Part shown: positions 1 through 8,929 of the stretch, piece after piece
How positions within the stretch are numbered: position 1 is the stretch's first letter
Layout: each line of letters opens with the position of its first letter
Assembly (NCBI RefSeq): GCF_003428335.1
Contig: NZ_CP031704.1
Span: 3,968,001-4,032,000 of the forward strand
Direction of reading: 5' to 3'
From: Solimonas sp. K1W22B-7
GTDB lineage: Bacteria > Pseudomonadota > Gammaproteobacteria > Nevskiales > Nevskiaceae
Length of the DNA stretch: 64,000 bases
Notes under the pieces: generated by a model
The model's input: only the letters and a program-made list of their open reading frames with translations
Databases searched by the model: none
Told to the model about the DNA's origin: nothing
Position numbers and translations under genes: made by a program

Positions 1-412
1 GGGCCTCGACGTAGTGCCGGTACTGGTTGCGCAGGCCCAGGTCGGCATAGGCCAGGTAGAACACCAGCAGCGTCGGCATGCCCGGCAGCGGGTCGTGCGG
101 CACCCCCACCACCATGGCGTTGAGGTCGATGAAGATCATCGCGCGCTGCAGCAAGGGCGTCAGGCGCTGGCCGCGGGCCAGCACCATGACCGCCGTCACC
201 GCCAGGATGTAGCACCACATCGCCATCGCGATGCCGGTGCGGTCCAGGAAGCCCGGCGCCACGCCCAGCAGGCTGATGTAGAGGAACAGCAGGCCGGCGA
301 AGACGATGCGATAGAGGAACTGCGAGTAGTAGGCGATCTGGCGCAGCGCCGGCTGCGCGCGGACATGACGCCCGGCACGCTGGCGAACATCCATGGCAGC
401 CGCGACCGACAC
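1..412 (-). CDS. Membrane sensor-like protein, N-terminal part (runs off the window)
   Basis: Only the first 137 codons are present. I chose the GTG at 412 because GGAGGAG lies six bases upstream; an ATG at 394 is the alternative. After a short basic N-terminus the protein has a series of hydrophobic segments separated by short loops, beginning with one around residues 32-50. Such an N-terminal membrane domain is typical of bacterial sensor proteins such as RpfC-type histidine kinases or diguanylate cyclases, but the signalling domain would lie outside the window, so the class is a guess. The gene is divergent from the secreted protein gene at 695. Confidence 0.55.
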   Translation of the reverse strand, partial: MSVAAAMDVRQRAGRHVRAQPALRQIAYYSQFLYRIVFAGLLFLYISLLGVAPGFLDRTGIAMAMWCYILAVTAVMVLARGQRLTPLLQRAMIFIDLNAMVVGVPHDPLPGMPTLLVFYLAYADLGLRNQYRHYVEA

Positions 413-546
413 GCTGGGCTCCTCCGCCGCCGGTTCTAGGTTTCCGGCTTATGGCATTGATCTTACTCAAAATCAGCCCACAATCCACGTTTCTGCGCCG
501 CGGCCGTCACAGTCCGGGCCATCCGCCACCCTTGTCGAATCAAAAA

Positions 547-563
547 CCTGATTCACCTGTCAG
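547..563. promoter_or_regulatory. Copy 1 of a CCTGAYT-N-CTGTCAG intergenic motif
   Basis: CCTGATTCACCTGTCAG lies in the 282-bp gap between the divergent genes at 412 and 695. It has an imperfect inverted repeat (CCTGA...TCAG) and recurs at 2729, 10748, 53548 and 58489, always between host genes. It is probably a protein binding site; the regulator is unknown. I see no gene in this gap. Confidence 0.4.
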
Positions 564-694
564 TATTCTTGAGTAATGCACCGCCTTTCCGGATTTTCTT
601 TCCGGCAGGCCACGAATTCGCAATAATCGCCGCACAGAATCCGCTTGGCGCGGATCACTATCGGCTTTCGGCCTGCGGGGATTGGGGGAACAGG

Positions 695-2656
695 ATGCGT
701 CGGATACCGGGATCGATCGTTTCGGGTGCTGCGCTGCTGGCCATTGCCGGCCTGGCGCTCGCAGCGGACACGCTGGTGCCGCGCTATGCGCCCCTGCTGA
801 TCAGCGATCCGCCGGCCCCCGACCAGGGCATCGGCAGCGGCATGGCCGTCGATCCCGATGGAAACTACGTGCTGGCCTGGACCGAGTCCGGCACGCGAAA
901 CGGCGGAAGCTTCGACCAGGTACTCGCACGCAGGATCGCCTTCGACGGCACGCCCCTGACGGCGCCCTTCGCCATCGAGGACGGCAGCAACGGCAGCAGC
1001 CGCTGGCCTGCGATCGCCTCCGACGCCCACGGCAACTTCGTGGTGGCCTGGGGCAGCAGCTGGACCTTCAACGACCAGGCCATCTACGCCCGCCGCTACG
1101 ACGCGGCCGGCAATCCGCTCGATGCCGCCGTGCAGGTCAGCACCGAGAACGGGTCCCCCCACGGGGGTGCCGCGGTAGCCATGAATCCCGCCGGCGACCA
1201 TATCGTCAGCTGGATTCGCAATGGCGACAACGCGGCGGTGATCGCGCGCGTGTTCGATGCCCAGGGCAACCCGCTGGGCCCCGAGTTCGCCCTGCCGGAT
1301 CTGCCGGACCCGCAGTCCTACCCGGCCGGCCTCGGGCTGGGCGCGGATCGCAAGGTGGTCTACGGCCACGGCGTCTACACCCCCAGCGCGGGCGTGACCA
1401 CGTTCCTGCAGTGCTTCGACGTCCAGGGCATGCCGCTGACCGCTCCGGCAGCCGTGGTGCAGCCGGCAGGCGACATCCACCCGCACTACGGCAAGCTGCT
1501 GGTCGCGGCGGACGGCAGCATCTTCCTGGCCCTGCAGCAGATCCGCGTCGACAACAGCATCGGCAAGGGCTACTACGAAATCCAGGTGCAGCGCATCGCC
1601 GCGGACTGCGCCACGACGATCTGGGGCGAGCGTGTCGCTTCCGTCGAAGGGACACAGGGCAACTACGCCGACCCGCTGCTGGCGTTGAACCGCTCGCAGA
1701 GCGAGGTGGCCGTGAGCTGGTACTTCGACACCCCGGCCGGGCGCACCGGCCTGATGCGCCGGTATGGCTATTCCGGCGGCGCGCTGTCGGATGCGGCAAC
1801 CGTGCTCAGCGGTTTCTCCTACCCGGGAGCGCCGCAGCTGGCCCTGCGCCAGGCCGGCTTCACTGCGGCCTGGAGCGGGTACCGGAGCGGCGATTTCTCC
1901 AACCACAGGGACGTTTACGCACAGGGCTTTGCCGCCAGCGCCAGCCAGCCCCGCCTGCAGCTCGGCACGGGCACGCTGGCCTTCGGCGCGCAGCCCGTCG
2001 GCACTACCAGCACCGCGCGCAACCTCACCATCGGCAACAACGGCACCGCTCCCCTCTCGGTGGGCTCCGTGAGCGTTTCCGGCGATTTCTTCGTGGCCGC
2101 CAACGGATGCAATGCGGGGCTCGTCGCACCCGGCGCTTCCTGCACGATCAGCCTGCGCTTCCGCCCGACGACGCCGGACGCGCACGAAGGCACCTTGCGC
2201 ATCGCCACCAACGCAGCGGACGAGCCGGCCACGGTCCGGCTCAGCGGCAGCGGCCTTGCGCATGCGCCGTTGCCCGAGGTCTCCCCGCTCTCGCTGGCCT
2301 TCGGAAAGCAGGCCCTGAATACCACGGGCAACATCCGCAGCGTGGTCATCGGCAACGGCGGCAACGCCCCGCTGCAGGTCGGCAGCGTCAGCGTCACCGG
2401 TGAAAACCGCGGCGACTTCAGTGTGCGCAGCAACAACTGCTCCGTGCTGCAACCCGGCCAGTCCTGCAGCATCGGCCTGCAGTTCAGGCCGGGCTTCGCC
2501 GGCGCGCGCAACGCCAGCCTCAGCATCCCCTTCGGCGACGGCATCGCCGCCAGCCAGTCGGTCGCGCTCAGTGGCTCCGGCACAGGCATCTGCGCACGCA
2601 TCGCCATCGGCCCCATCGGCTCGCTGATCTGCGTCGGCCTCGGCCTGGGGCAGTAG
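695..2656 (+). CDS. Secreted protein with two choice-of-anchor D (ASH-like) repeats
   Basis: This 653-residue protein starts at the ATG at 695, preceded by GGGGGAA. Residues 1-25 form a signal peptide (MRRIP, a hydrophobic stretch, ALAAD). The middle (about 30-430) resembles beta-propeller-like or WD-type extracellular repeats containing phrases such as DPDGNYVLAWTES. Two tandem Ig-like choice-of-anchor D domains follow (about 440-530 and 540-635), each with LxFGxQxxxTT, a conserved cysteine pair, and a GSCxISLxFRP-type end. It therefore acts outside the cytoplasm, but the function is unknown. The next gene, a secreted nuclease, has the same domain type, so the two may share a surface or matrix role. 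Confidence 0.75.
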   Translation: MRRIPGSIVSGAALLAIAGLALAADTLVPRYAPLLISDPPAPDQGIGSGMAVDPDGNYVLAWTESGTRNGGSFDQVLARRIAFDGTPLTAPFAIEDGSNGSSRWPAIASDAHGNFVVAWGSSWTFNDQAIYARRYDAAGNPLDAAVQVSTENGSPHGGAAVAMNPAGDHIVSWIRNGDNAAVIARVFDAQGNPLGPEFALPDLPDPQSYPAGLGLGADRKVVYGHGVYTPSAGVTTFLQCFDVQGMPLTAPAAVVQPAGDIHPHYGKLLVAADGSIFLALQQIRVDNSIGKGYYEIQVQRIAADCATTIWGERVASVEGTQGNYADPLLALNRSQSEVAVSWYFDTPAGRTGLMRRYGYSGGALSDAATVLSGFSYPGAPQLALRQAGFTAAWSGYRSGDFSNHRDVYAQGFAASASQPRLQLGTGTLAFGAQPVGTTSTARNLTIGNNGTAPLSVGSVSVSGDFFVAANGCNAGLVAPGASCTISLRFRPTTPDAHEGTLRIATNAADEPATVRLSGSGLAHAPLPEVSPLSLAFGKQALNTTGNIRSVVIGNGGNAPLQVGSVSVTGENRGDFSVRSNNCSVLQPGQSCSIGLQFRPGFAGARNASLSIPFGDGIAASQSVALSGSGTGICARIAIGPIGSLICVGLGLGQ

Positions 2657-2728
2657 GGTCATGCAAAAAAAGCGGAGCCGTTCGGCATCGCGCTGAACGG
2701 TTCCGCCGGCGCTGATGGACAGGGGAAA

Positions 2729-2746
2729 CCTGATTGCACTGTCAGG
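2729..2746. promoter_or_regulatory. Copy 2 of the CCTGAYT-N-CTGTCAGG motif
   Basis: CCTGATTGCACTGTCAGG is the best palindrome of the five copies, with perfect CCTGA/TCAGG arms eight bases apart. It lies 260 bp upstream of the nuclease gene and about 80 bp upstream of a plus-strand terminator. Confidence 0.45.
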
Positions 2747-2827
2747 TTTTCCGACGCTCCAGGCTGGAGTCCGCTTCAATGGGCGCTTGCGGATACGCGC
2801 TTCCACTGGCGCGCCCGTGTGAAGCTA

Positions 2828-2853
2828 CGCCTGCCCCATGCAGGCGTTTTTTT
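2828..2853 (+). terminator. Rho-independent terminator
   Basis: A perfect seven-base-pair stem (CGCCTGC / GCAGGCG) with a CCCAT loop is followed by seven T residues. It could end the transcript of the upstream secreted protein (stop at 2656) or a short transcript starting near the motif at 2729. Confidence 0.8.
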
Positions 2854-2988
2854 GCCCGGCCCGAACCCGCAGCGGCCAGGCGCGCCGAACCCTGCCTCGG
2901 CGTCAAAAAAACTTCCCCGGCCTGTCACGCGGCGCCGCTATCTTCTCCGGCGCATCCGCGTCCCGTTCGTATCCCCTGGGGAAACTTC

Positions 2989-5900
2989 ATGTCCAAGCCT
3001 TGCCTGCCGCGCCGCGCGGCCCTGCCGCTGTTCGCCGCCGTTCTGGCCGCCCTGTCGACCACCGCCGCCGCGGGCCCCAACGACGTGTTCTTCTCCGAAT
3101 ACGCCGAGGGCAGCAGCAACAACAAGGTCCTGGAAATCTACAACAATACCGGCGCCAGCATCGACCTGGCCGCCGCTGCCTACAAGATCCGTGTCTACGC
3201 CAACGGCGCCGTCGCGCCGGGCAGCACCTTCAATCTCAGCGGTACGCTGGCGGCCGGTGGCGTGCACGTGGTCGCCCATGCGTCCACGGCCTCGCCCTGC
3301 CTGCTGTCGCCCGCCGCCAACCAGGCCATCGCGCTGAACTACAACGGCAACGACGCGGTGGAACTGGTGCGCGGCGCCGGCAACGAGGTGCTGGACGTGA
3401 TCGGCCAGGTCGGCGTCGACCCCGGCGCCGCCGGCTGGGGCACAGACCCGGCCAACACCACCGACAACACGATCCGCCGCAAGACCACGGTCACCAGCGG
3501 CGACACCAGCGGCGGCGACGCCTTCGATCCGTCCACCCAGTGGGACGGTTACGCCGTCAACACCTGCGACGGCTTCGGCACGCACACGATCAACCCCGGC
3601 GCCACCAGCTTCAGCATCGACGACGCCTCGGTCACCGAGGGCAACGCCGGCACCACGGTGCTGACCTTCACCGTCACCAAGAGCGGGAGCGGCGCGGGCA
3701 GCGTCGACTACGCCACCATGGACGGCAGCGCCACCGAGGCCAGCGGCGACTACGTCTTCTCCGGCGGCACGCTGAACTTCGGCGCCGGCAGCGGCGGCAC
3801 CAACAGCAGCCAGACCATCAGCGTCACCGTCAACGGCGACATCGCCGACGAGGGCGTGGAGACCCTGCAGGTGCTGCTCAGCGGCAGCGGCGTGACGTTC
3901 ACGCGCGACACCGGCACCGGCAGCATCCTCAACGACGACGCCACCTGCAGCGTCACCCACAGCATCATGCAGATCCAGGGCACGGCCCACCTGTCGACGC
4001 TGGACGGCATGACCGGCATCACCACCAAGGGCGTCATCACCGCGCGCGACTCCAACGGCTTCTACATGCAGGACCCGCAGGGCGACGGCAACGCCAATAC
4101 CTCCGACGGCATCCTGGTGTTCACCAGCAGTGCCCCGGCGGGCAGCCTCGCGGTGGGCGACCAAGTCTGCGTCACCGGCGAGGTGGACGAGTTCCGCCCG
4201 GGCGGCGTCAGCGTCAACGGCCTGACCATCACCGAGCTGAAGAACGCCAGCATCACCGAGATTCCCGGCCTGTTCGCCAGCCCGGTCGTCACGCCGACCC
4301 TGCTCGGTGCCGGCGGCCGCCCCTTCCCCACCACGGTGATCGACAACGACACCGCCAACGGCATGGCGCAGGGCAACGTCGAGATTCCCGCGCAGACCAC
4401 CTACGACCCCGCCGAAGACGGCATCGATTTCTACGAGTCGCTGGAAGGCATGCTGGTGCGCATCAACAACCCGGTGGCGGTCAGCCCCGATCCGGGCAAC
4501 TTCGGCGAGATCTGGATGGTCTCCGACGGCCTGTCCGGGCACCTGGGCAGCGGCCGCAACAGCCGCGGCGGCATCACCATGGGCGCCACCGACGGCAACC
4601 CCGAGCGCTTCATGGTCAGCGCCAGCTTCAGCGGCGCCACCGTGCCCACCACCGTCAACGTCGGCGACAGCTTCACCCAGGGCGGCAACAACTACCTGCT
4701 CGGCATCGGCGACACTCTGTACATCAGCGGCCTGTCCAGCGGCTACTACTACTTCGCGCCCACCAGCAGCCTGGCCCGCGTGTCCGGCGGCATCGCGCCC
4801 GAAGTCACCGCCATCACCGGCAGCGCCGACAAGCTCACCGTGGCCGACTACAACGTCGAGAACCTCGCCTTCACCAATCCCCAGGCCAAGTTCGACGGCC
4901 TGGCCGCGCAGATCGTCAACAATCTCAAGTCGCCCGACATCCTGGCGCTGATGGAAGTGCAGGACGACAACGGCGCCCCGGCCAGCGGCGAATGCCCGGC
5001 GGTGGCCGACGGCACCGTCAGCGCCGGCCAGACGCTGGCCAAGCTCAAGGCGGCCATCACCGCCGCGGGCGGCCCCTCGTACAGCCACACCCAGATCGAT
5101 CCGCAGGACTGCACCGACGGCGGCGAGCCCGGCGGCAACATCCGCCTGGCCTATCTCTACAACACGGCGCGCGTCAGCTTCGTCGGCGGCAGCGCCGGCG
5201 ACGCCACCACCGCCACCCAGCCGCAGCTCTCCGGCGGCAAGCTCACGCTGAGCCAGAACCCCGGCCGCATCGACCCGACCAACCCCGACTTCGCCGTCTC
5301 GCGCAAGCCGCTGGCCGCCGTGTTCGAATTCAACGGCCGGCGTGTGCTGCTGGTGGCCAATCACTTCTCCTCCAAGGGCGGCAGCGATCCCGCCTGGGGC
5401 CGCCTGCAGCCGCCGGTCAACGGCAGCATCGACAAGCGCTCCGGCCAGGCCACCGCCGTCAACAAGTTCGTCGACGCCGCGCTGGCGCTGGACCCCAACG
5501 CCCGCATCGTGGTGCTGGGCGACATGAACGAGTTCAGCTTCAACGAGCCCCTGCACATCCTCACCGGCGCGCAGGCCACCGGCCCCGACAACCCCATCGC
5601 CCCGGTCCTGACCGACCTCGCCGACGAGGCCTTCCCGGCCGAAGAGCGCTACACCTACGTCTTCGAGGGCCAGTCGCAGACCCTGGACCACCTGCTGGTG
5701 TCCGACGCCCTGGTGTCCGGCTCCGAAATCGACATCCTGCACATCAACAGCGAGTTCGACGACCAGAAGTCCGACCACGACCCGAGCCTGGCCGCGCTGT
5801 CGATCCCGGCTTGCGAGGCCGGCACACTGGCCTTCGCCGGCGCGCCTTACGCGATCGCCGAGACCAACGCCGACCAGTTGCTGACCGTCACCGTCCGCCG

Positions 5901-7545
5901 CAGCGGCGGCGATTGCGGCGCGGTCAGCGTGCGCGTGGGCACCGCCGATCCGGCCTCCGGCGTCGCTGCCACCGCCGGCGACGACTACACGGCCGTGTCC
6001 AGCCAGCTGCTGAGCTGGGCCGACGGCGACAACGCCGACAAGACCCTGGTGGTTACCATCAAGGGCGATGCGCTCAACGAGCTCAACGAGAGCTTCGCGC
6101 TGCAATTGTCCTCCGTCCTCGGCGGCGCAACGGCAGGCGGCAATACCAGCGCCACGATCGCCAATGACGATCCGTTGCCGACGGTGTCCTTCGCATTCCC
6201 CACCAGCGCCCTGCCCGAAGACTGGATCTCCGGCTTTGCCTTCGCCGAACTACGCCTCAGCGCTCCCTCCGGCCGCGATGTCATCGTGCCCTACACGGTC
6301 GCCGGCAGCGCTATCGCCGGCATCGGCGGCGACTACACCAATGTCACCGCCAATCCGCTGACGATCCCGGCCGGCAGCACCAGCGCCAGCATCGCCTACC
6401 TCATTGCCGACGACGCCACGGTGGAGCCTGACGAAACCATCATCACGGCGATCGCTGTGGGTGTGATGAACGCCACTGTCGGCAGCGGCACCATGCACAC
6501 CCATACCATCTGGGATGACGAGACGACGCTGGGTCTCAGCAGCCCCATCCTGGGCTTCAGCAGTCCCAGTATCGGCACGCCGAGCACCCCACAGACGCTT
6601 ACGCTGACCAACCGCAGCGCACACGGCATCCTGTTCGTGGGCGATCCCAGCTTCGGCGGCGCCAACGCCGCCGACTTCGCCATCGGCACCAACCACTGCG
6701 GCGAGCTGCCGCTCGGGCCGGGGCACAGCTGCACGATCAGCGTCGTCTTCACCCCGCGCGACCTTGGCGTACGCAACGCCAGCCTCAGCATCCCCTCCGA
6801 CGCAGCGGGCAGTCCGGCAATCGTCACGCTGCGCGGCACCGGCCCCGCTATCGTCGGCAAGCCCGGCCGGATCGGCCTCTACTCCGCTTCGGTCAGTGCC
6901 AAGGAGACCAGCGGCGTCGCCGTGTTCAAGGTCGTCCGCGCCAACGGCAAGGACGGCGCGGTCAGCGTGCAATACACCACCGCTCCGGGCACGGCAGTGG
7001 CCGGCAGCGACTACGCCAGCAGCACCGGCACCCTCACCTGGGCCGCCGGTGACTCCACAGCCAAGCTGGTGAACGTCGTCGTGGTCGATGACCACTTGGT
7101 GGAAGGCAAGGAAGACTTCACGCTGACGCTGAGCGGGCCCACCGGCGGCGCTACCCTGGGCCGCAGCAGCAGCAAGGCCACCATCACCAGCGTTGACCGG
7201 CCCGGCATGCTGGCCTTTGGCGTCCCCGGCATCACAGTCAGCGAGAGCGCCGGCACCGCCACCGTCACCGTGAGCCGCAGCGGCGGCGACGGCAACGCCG
7301 CCAGCATCCACTATGCGACTGCCGACGGCACTGCCTTGGCGGGCAATGACTACGGCTCCGTCTCGGGCGATCTCACCTGGGCGGCCGGCGAAAGCGGCAA
7401 CCGCAGCTTCACGATTCCGATCACCTGGGACAGCCTGGGCGAAACGAGCGAGCATTTCAGCGTCCTGCTCTCCAACCCCTCGGGCGGCGCCAAGCTCGGC
7501 TCCCGCAACCGGCTGACGGTGAAGATCACCAACGTCGCGCACTGA
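2989..7545 (+). CDS. Large secreted endonuclease, ExeM/NucH type, with Calx-beta repeats
   Basis: This 1518-residue exoprotein starts at the ATG at 2989, after GGGGAA; an upstream in-frame extension lacks a signal peptide. Order: signal peptide (1-25); lamin-tail domain (about 26-195); Calx-beta repeat (about 205-310); OB-like region (about 320-600) typical of ExeM/NucH nucleases; endonuclease/exonuclease/phosphatase domain (about 612-935) with DYNVEN (~618), ALMEVQD, NHFSSKGG, GDMNEF (~844) and SDHDP (~927); then Calx-beta repeats and one choice-of-anchor D domain to the end. The family degrades extracellular DNA with divalent metal; Calx-beta repeats usually bind calcium and are common in large secreted or surface proteins. 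All expected EEP catalytic motifs are present. No sorting signal is obvious at the C-terminus. Confidence 0.88.
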   Translation: MSKPCLPRRAALPLFAAVLAALSTTAAAGPNDVFFSEYAEGSSNNKVLEIYNNTGASIDLAAAAYKIRVYANGAVAPGSTFNLSGTLAAGGVHVVAHASTASPCLLSPAANQAIALNYNGNDAVELVRGAGNEVLDVIGQVGVDPGAAGWGTDPANTTDNTIRRKTTVTSGDTSGGDAFDPSTQWDGYAVNTCDGFGTHTINPGATSFSIDDASVTEGNAGTTVLTFTVTKSGSGAGSVDYATMDGSATEASGDYVFSGGTLNFGAGSGGTNSSQTISVTVNGDIADEGVETLQVLLSGSGVTFTRDTGTGSILNDDATCSVTHSIMQIQGTAHLSTLDGMTGITTKGVITARDSNGFYMQDPQGDGNANTSDGILVFTSSAPAGSLAVGDQVCVTGEVDEFRPGGVSVNGLTITELKNASITEIPGLFASPVVTPTLLGAGGRPFPTTVIDNDTANGMAQGNVEIPAQTTYDPAEDGIDFYESLEGMLVRINNPVAVSPDPGNFGEIWMVSDGLSGHLGSGRNSRGGITMGATDGNPERFMVSASFSGATVPTTVNVGDSFTQGGNNYLLGIGDTLYISGLSSGYYYFAPTSSLARVSGGIAPEVTAITGSADKLTVADYNVENLAFTNPQAKFDGLAAQIVNNLKSPDILALMEVQDDNGAPASGECPAVADGTVSAGQTLAKLKAAITAAGGPSYSHTQIDPQDCTDGGEPGGNIRLAYLYNTARVSFVGGSAGDATTATQPQLSGGKLTLSQNPGRIDPTNPDFAVSRKPLAAVFEFNGRRVLLVANHFSSKGGSDPAWGRLQPPVNGSIDKRSGQATAVNKFVDAALALDPNARIVVLGDMNEFSFNEPLHILTGAQATGPDNPIAPVLTDLADEAFPAEERYTYVFEGQSQTLDHLLVSDALVSGSEIDILHINSEFDDQKSDHDPSLAALSIPACEAGTLAFAGAPYAIAETNADQLLTVTVRRSGGDCGAVSVRVGTADPASGVAATAGDDYTAVSSQLLSWADGDNADKTLVVTIKGDALNELNESFALQLSSVLGGATAGGNTSATIANDDPLPTVSFAFPTSALPEDWISGFAFAELRLSAPSGRDVIVPYTVAGSAIAGIGGDYTNVTANPLTIPAGSTSASIAYLIADDATVEPDETIITAIAVGVMNATVGSGTMHTHTIWDDETTLGLSSPILGFSSPSIGTPSTPQTLTLTNRSAHGILFVGDPSFGGANAADFAIGTNHCGELPLGPGHSCTISVVFTPRDLGVRNASLSIPSDAAGSPAIVTLRGTGPAIVGKPGRIGLYSASVSAKETSGVAVFKVVRANGKDGAVSVQYTTAPGTAVAGSDYASSTGTLTWAAGDSTAKLVNVVVVDDHLVEGKEDFTLTLSGPTGGATLGRSSSKATITSVDRPGMLAFGVPGITVSESAGTATVTVSRSGGDGNAASIHYATADGTALAGNDYGSVSGDLTWAAGESGNRSFTIPITWDSLGETSEHFSVLLSNPSGGAKLGSRNRLTVKITNVAH

Positions 7546-7654
7546 CATGCGGCAGGCCGCGGGCCAGGCGCCGGTAGCACGGCGCACTGGCCGCGCGCCA
7601 ATGCCTGCTGCAAGCCGCGAACCGTGGCCCGGACTGATCGGGCCCTTCGAGGAT

Positions 7655-8929
7655 TCACGCTGAGGCAGTGACGAAGTACACCTCAAACCGAGCCCCGCCG
7701 CCCGGTGCATTGCCGGCCTCGATGCGCCAGCCCAGCTGGTCGCAGATGCGCTTGACGATGTACAGCCCCAGGCCGCTGCCGCGGCTCTGCGCGCCGCGGT
7801 AGTGGCGCTCGAAGATGCGTGGCAGTTCCGCGTCCGGGATGCCGGCGCCGCTGTCCTGCACGCAGATGCGGCCCGGCTCCAGGCGCAGCTCCACCAGGCC
7901 GTGGTCGGTGTGCTGCAGGGCGTTGCCGAGCAGGTTGTTGATCACGCACAGCACCATGCCGCGCGGCGCCCGCAGCCGCTGCGGGGTATCGATCCGGCAT
8001 AGCAGGCCGATGCCGCGGGCCATGCTGGCCTCGCGCTGGGCCTCGACCGCCTCCTGCAGCAGCTCGCCCAACTCGCAGTCATCCTCGGCCAGGCCGCCGT
8101 CGCGGCGCGACAGGTACAGCAGCGCCTCGATCAGGCTGCGCATCTGCGCCGCGGCGCGGCGGATGCGCGCCACGCGCTCGCGGTTCTGCGGGCCCAGTTC
8201 CGGCGAGCCCTCCAGCAGCTCCGCCGCACTGCTCATGACGGTCAGCGGCGTGCGCAGCTCGTGGCTGGCGTCCTCGGTGAAGGCCTGCTCGCGCGCCACG
8301 AACTGGTCCATGTCCTCCAGGTAGCGGTCGAAGGCATCGGCGATGCTGGCGATCTCGCGGTCGCCGTAGCGATCGCCCACGCGGACGCCGCGCTGCGAGG
8401 GGTCCAGCGCCCGCACCCGCTGCGCCAGGCGCGAGACCGGCCCGGTGACGACGCGCGACAGCAGCAGCCCCAGCAGCACCGCGAAGGCCAGGCCGGCGGT
8501 CACGAACAGGACGGCCAGCGCGATCAGCCGGCGCTCCAGCTGCTCGACGTCGTGGATGTCGAGCATCGCGTACAGGCGCAGCTCGCCGACGTCGCGGCGG
8601 CCGGCCTGGTAGGCGCGGCCCTGCCACTCGATCTCGCGGCGCTTTCCGGCACGCAGGCGCTGCAGCGGCTCGGGCAGGCCCGCGGTCGAATCGCCGGGAT
8701 GCAGCAGGTAGGCGCGGACCTCCGGTTCATGCGTCGGCGGCAGGGGCTGGCCGCGTTCGAGATAAGCCTGCAGGTGGTCCAGCTCACGTACCAGGCTGCG
8801 GTTCTTGAGCTCCTGCTCGAGCACCTCCACGAAACGGCCCACGGCGTGGCCGAAGCCCACCGCAAGGATCACCGCCACCAGCAGCAGCGCGCCGATGAAG
8901 CGGCCGCGCAGGCTCAGGTCAAACCGCAT
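7655..8929 (-). CDS. Two-component sensor histidine kinase
   Basis: This 424-residue kinase is anchored in the inner membrane. Features: TM1 (about 10-30), periplasmic domain (31-132), TM2 (about 133-160), HAMP (160-215), phosphoacceptor box ASHELRTPL with His223, N-box NNLLGNALQHTD, and G-boxes DSGAGIPD and GSGLGLYIV. All ATP-binding and phosphotransfer motifs are intact. I chose the ATG at 8929, which overlaps the end of the eptA-like gene by 11 bp and implies translational coupling; a GTG at 8953 is the alternative. Kinases paired with eptA usually come with an OmpR-type response regulator (PmrAB/BasRS), but none is next to this gene. Confidence 0.88.
   Translation of the reverse strand: MRFDLSLRGRFIGALLLVAVILAVGFGHAVGRFVEVLEQELKNRSLVRELDHLQAYLERGQPLPPTHEPEVRAYLLHPGDSTAGLPEPLQRLRAGKRREIEWQGRAYQAGRRDVGELRLYAMLDIHDVEQLERRLIALAVLFVTAGLAFAVLLGLLLSRVVTGPVSRLAQRVRALDPSQRGVRVGDRYGDREIASIADAFDRYLEDMDQFVAREQAFTEDASHELRTPLTVMSSAAELLEGSPELGPQNRERVARIRRAAAQMRSLIEALLYLSRRDGGLAEDDCELGELLQEAVEAQREASMARGIGLLCRIDTPQRLRAPRGMVLCVINNLLGNALQHTDHGLVELRLEPGRICVQDSGAGIPDAELPRIFERHYRGAQSRGSGLGLYIVKRICDQLGWRIEAGNAPGGGARFEVYFVTASA

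Larger units (their letters stand above)
2657..2988 (+). other. 332-bp intergenic region with motif copy 2 and two hairpins
   Basis: I see no gene here. It holds an imperfect hairpin at 2672-2706 preceded by an A-run (terminator-like on the minus strand), copy 2 of the CCTGA motif at 2729-2746, and a strong plus-strand terminator at 2828-2853. The stretch from motif to terminator is about the size of a small RNA and has a counterpart at 10748-10869. Confidence 0.4.

Noticed and set aside
2672-2706. Terminator of the secreted protein gene
   Set aside because: The hairpin has its A/T-run on the wrong side for plus-strand transcription; the better terminator is at 2828.
560-2806. A long minus-strand open frame (748 codons) opposite the secreted protein gene
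   Set aside because: Low-complexity Ala/Arg/Gly translation with no domain, created by GC-rich codon bias; the plus-strand frame has a signal peptide and clear repeats.
2938-6105. A minus-strand open frame of over 1000 codons opposite the nuclease gene
   Set aside because: Repetitive Val/Gly/Ala/Asp translation mirrors the plus-strand codons; the plus frame has the intact EEP motifs.
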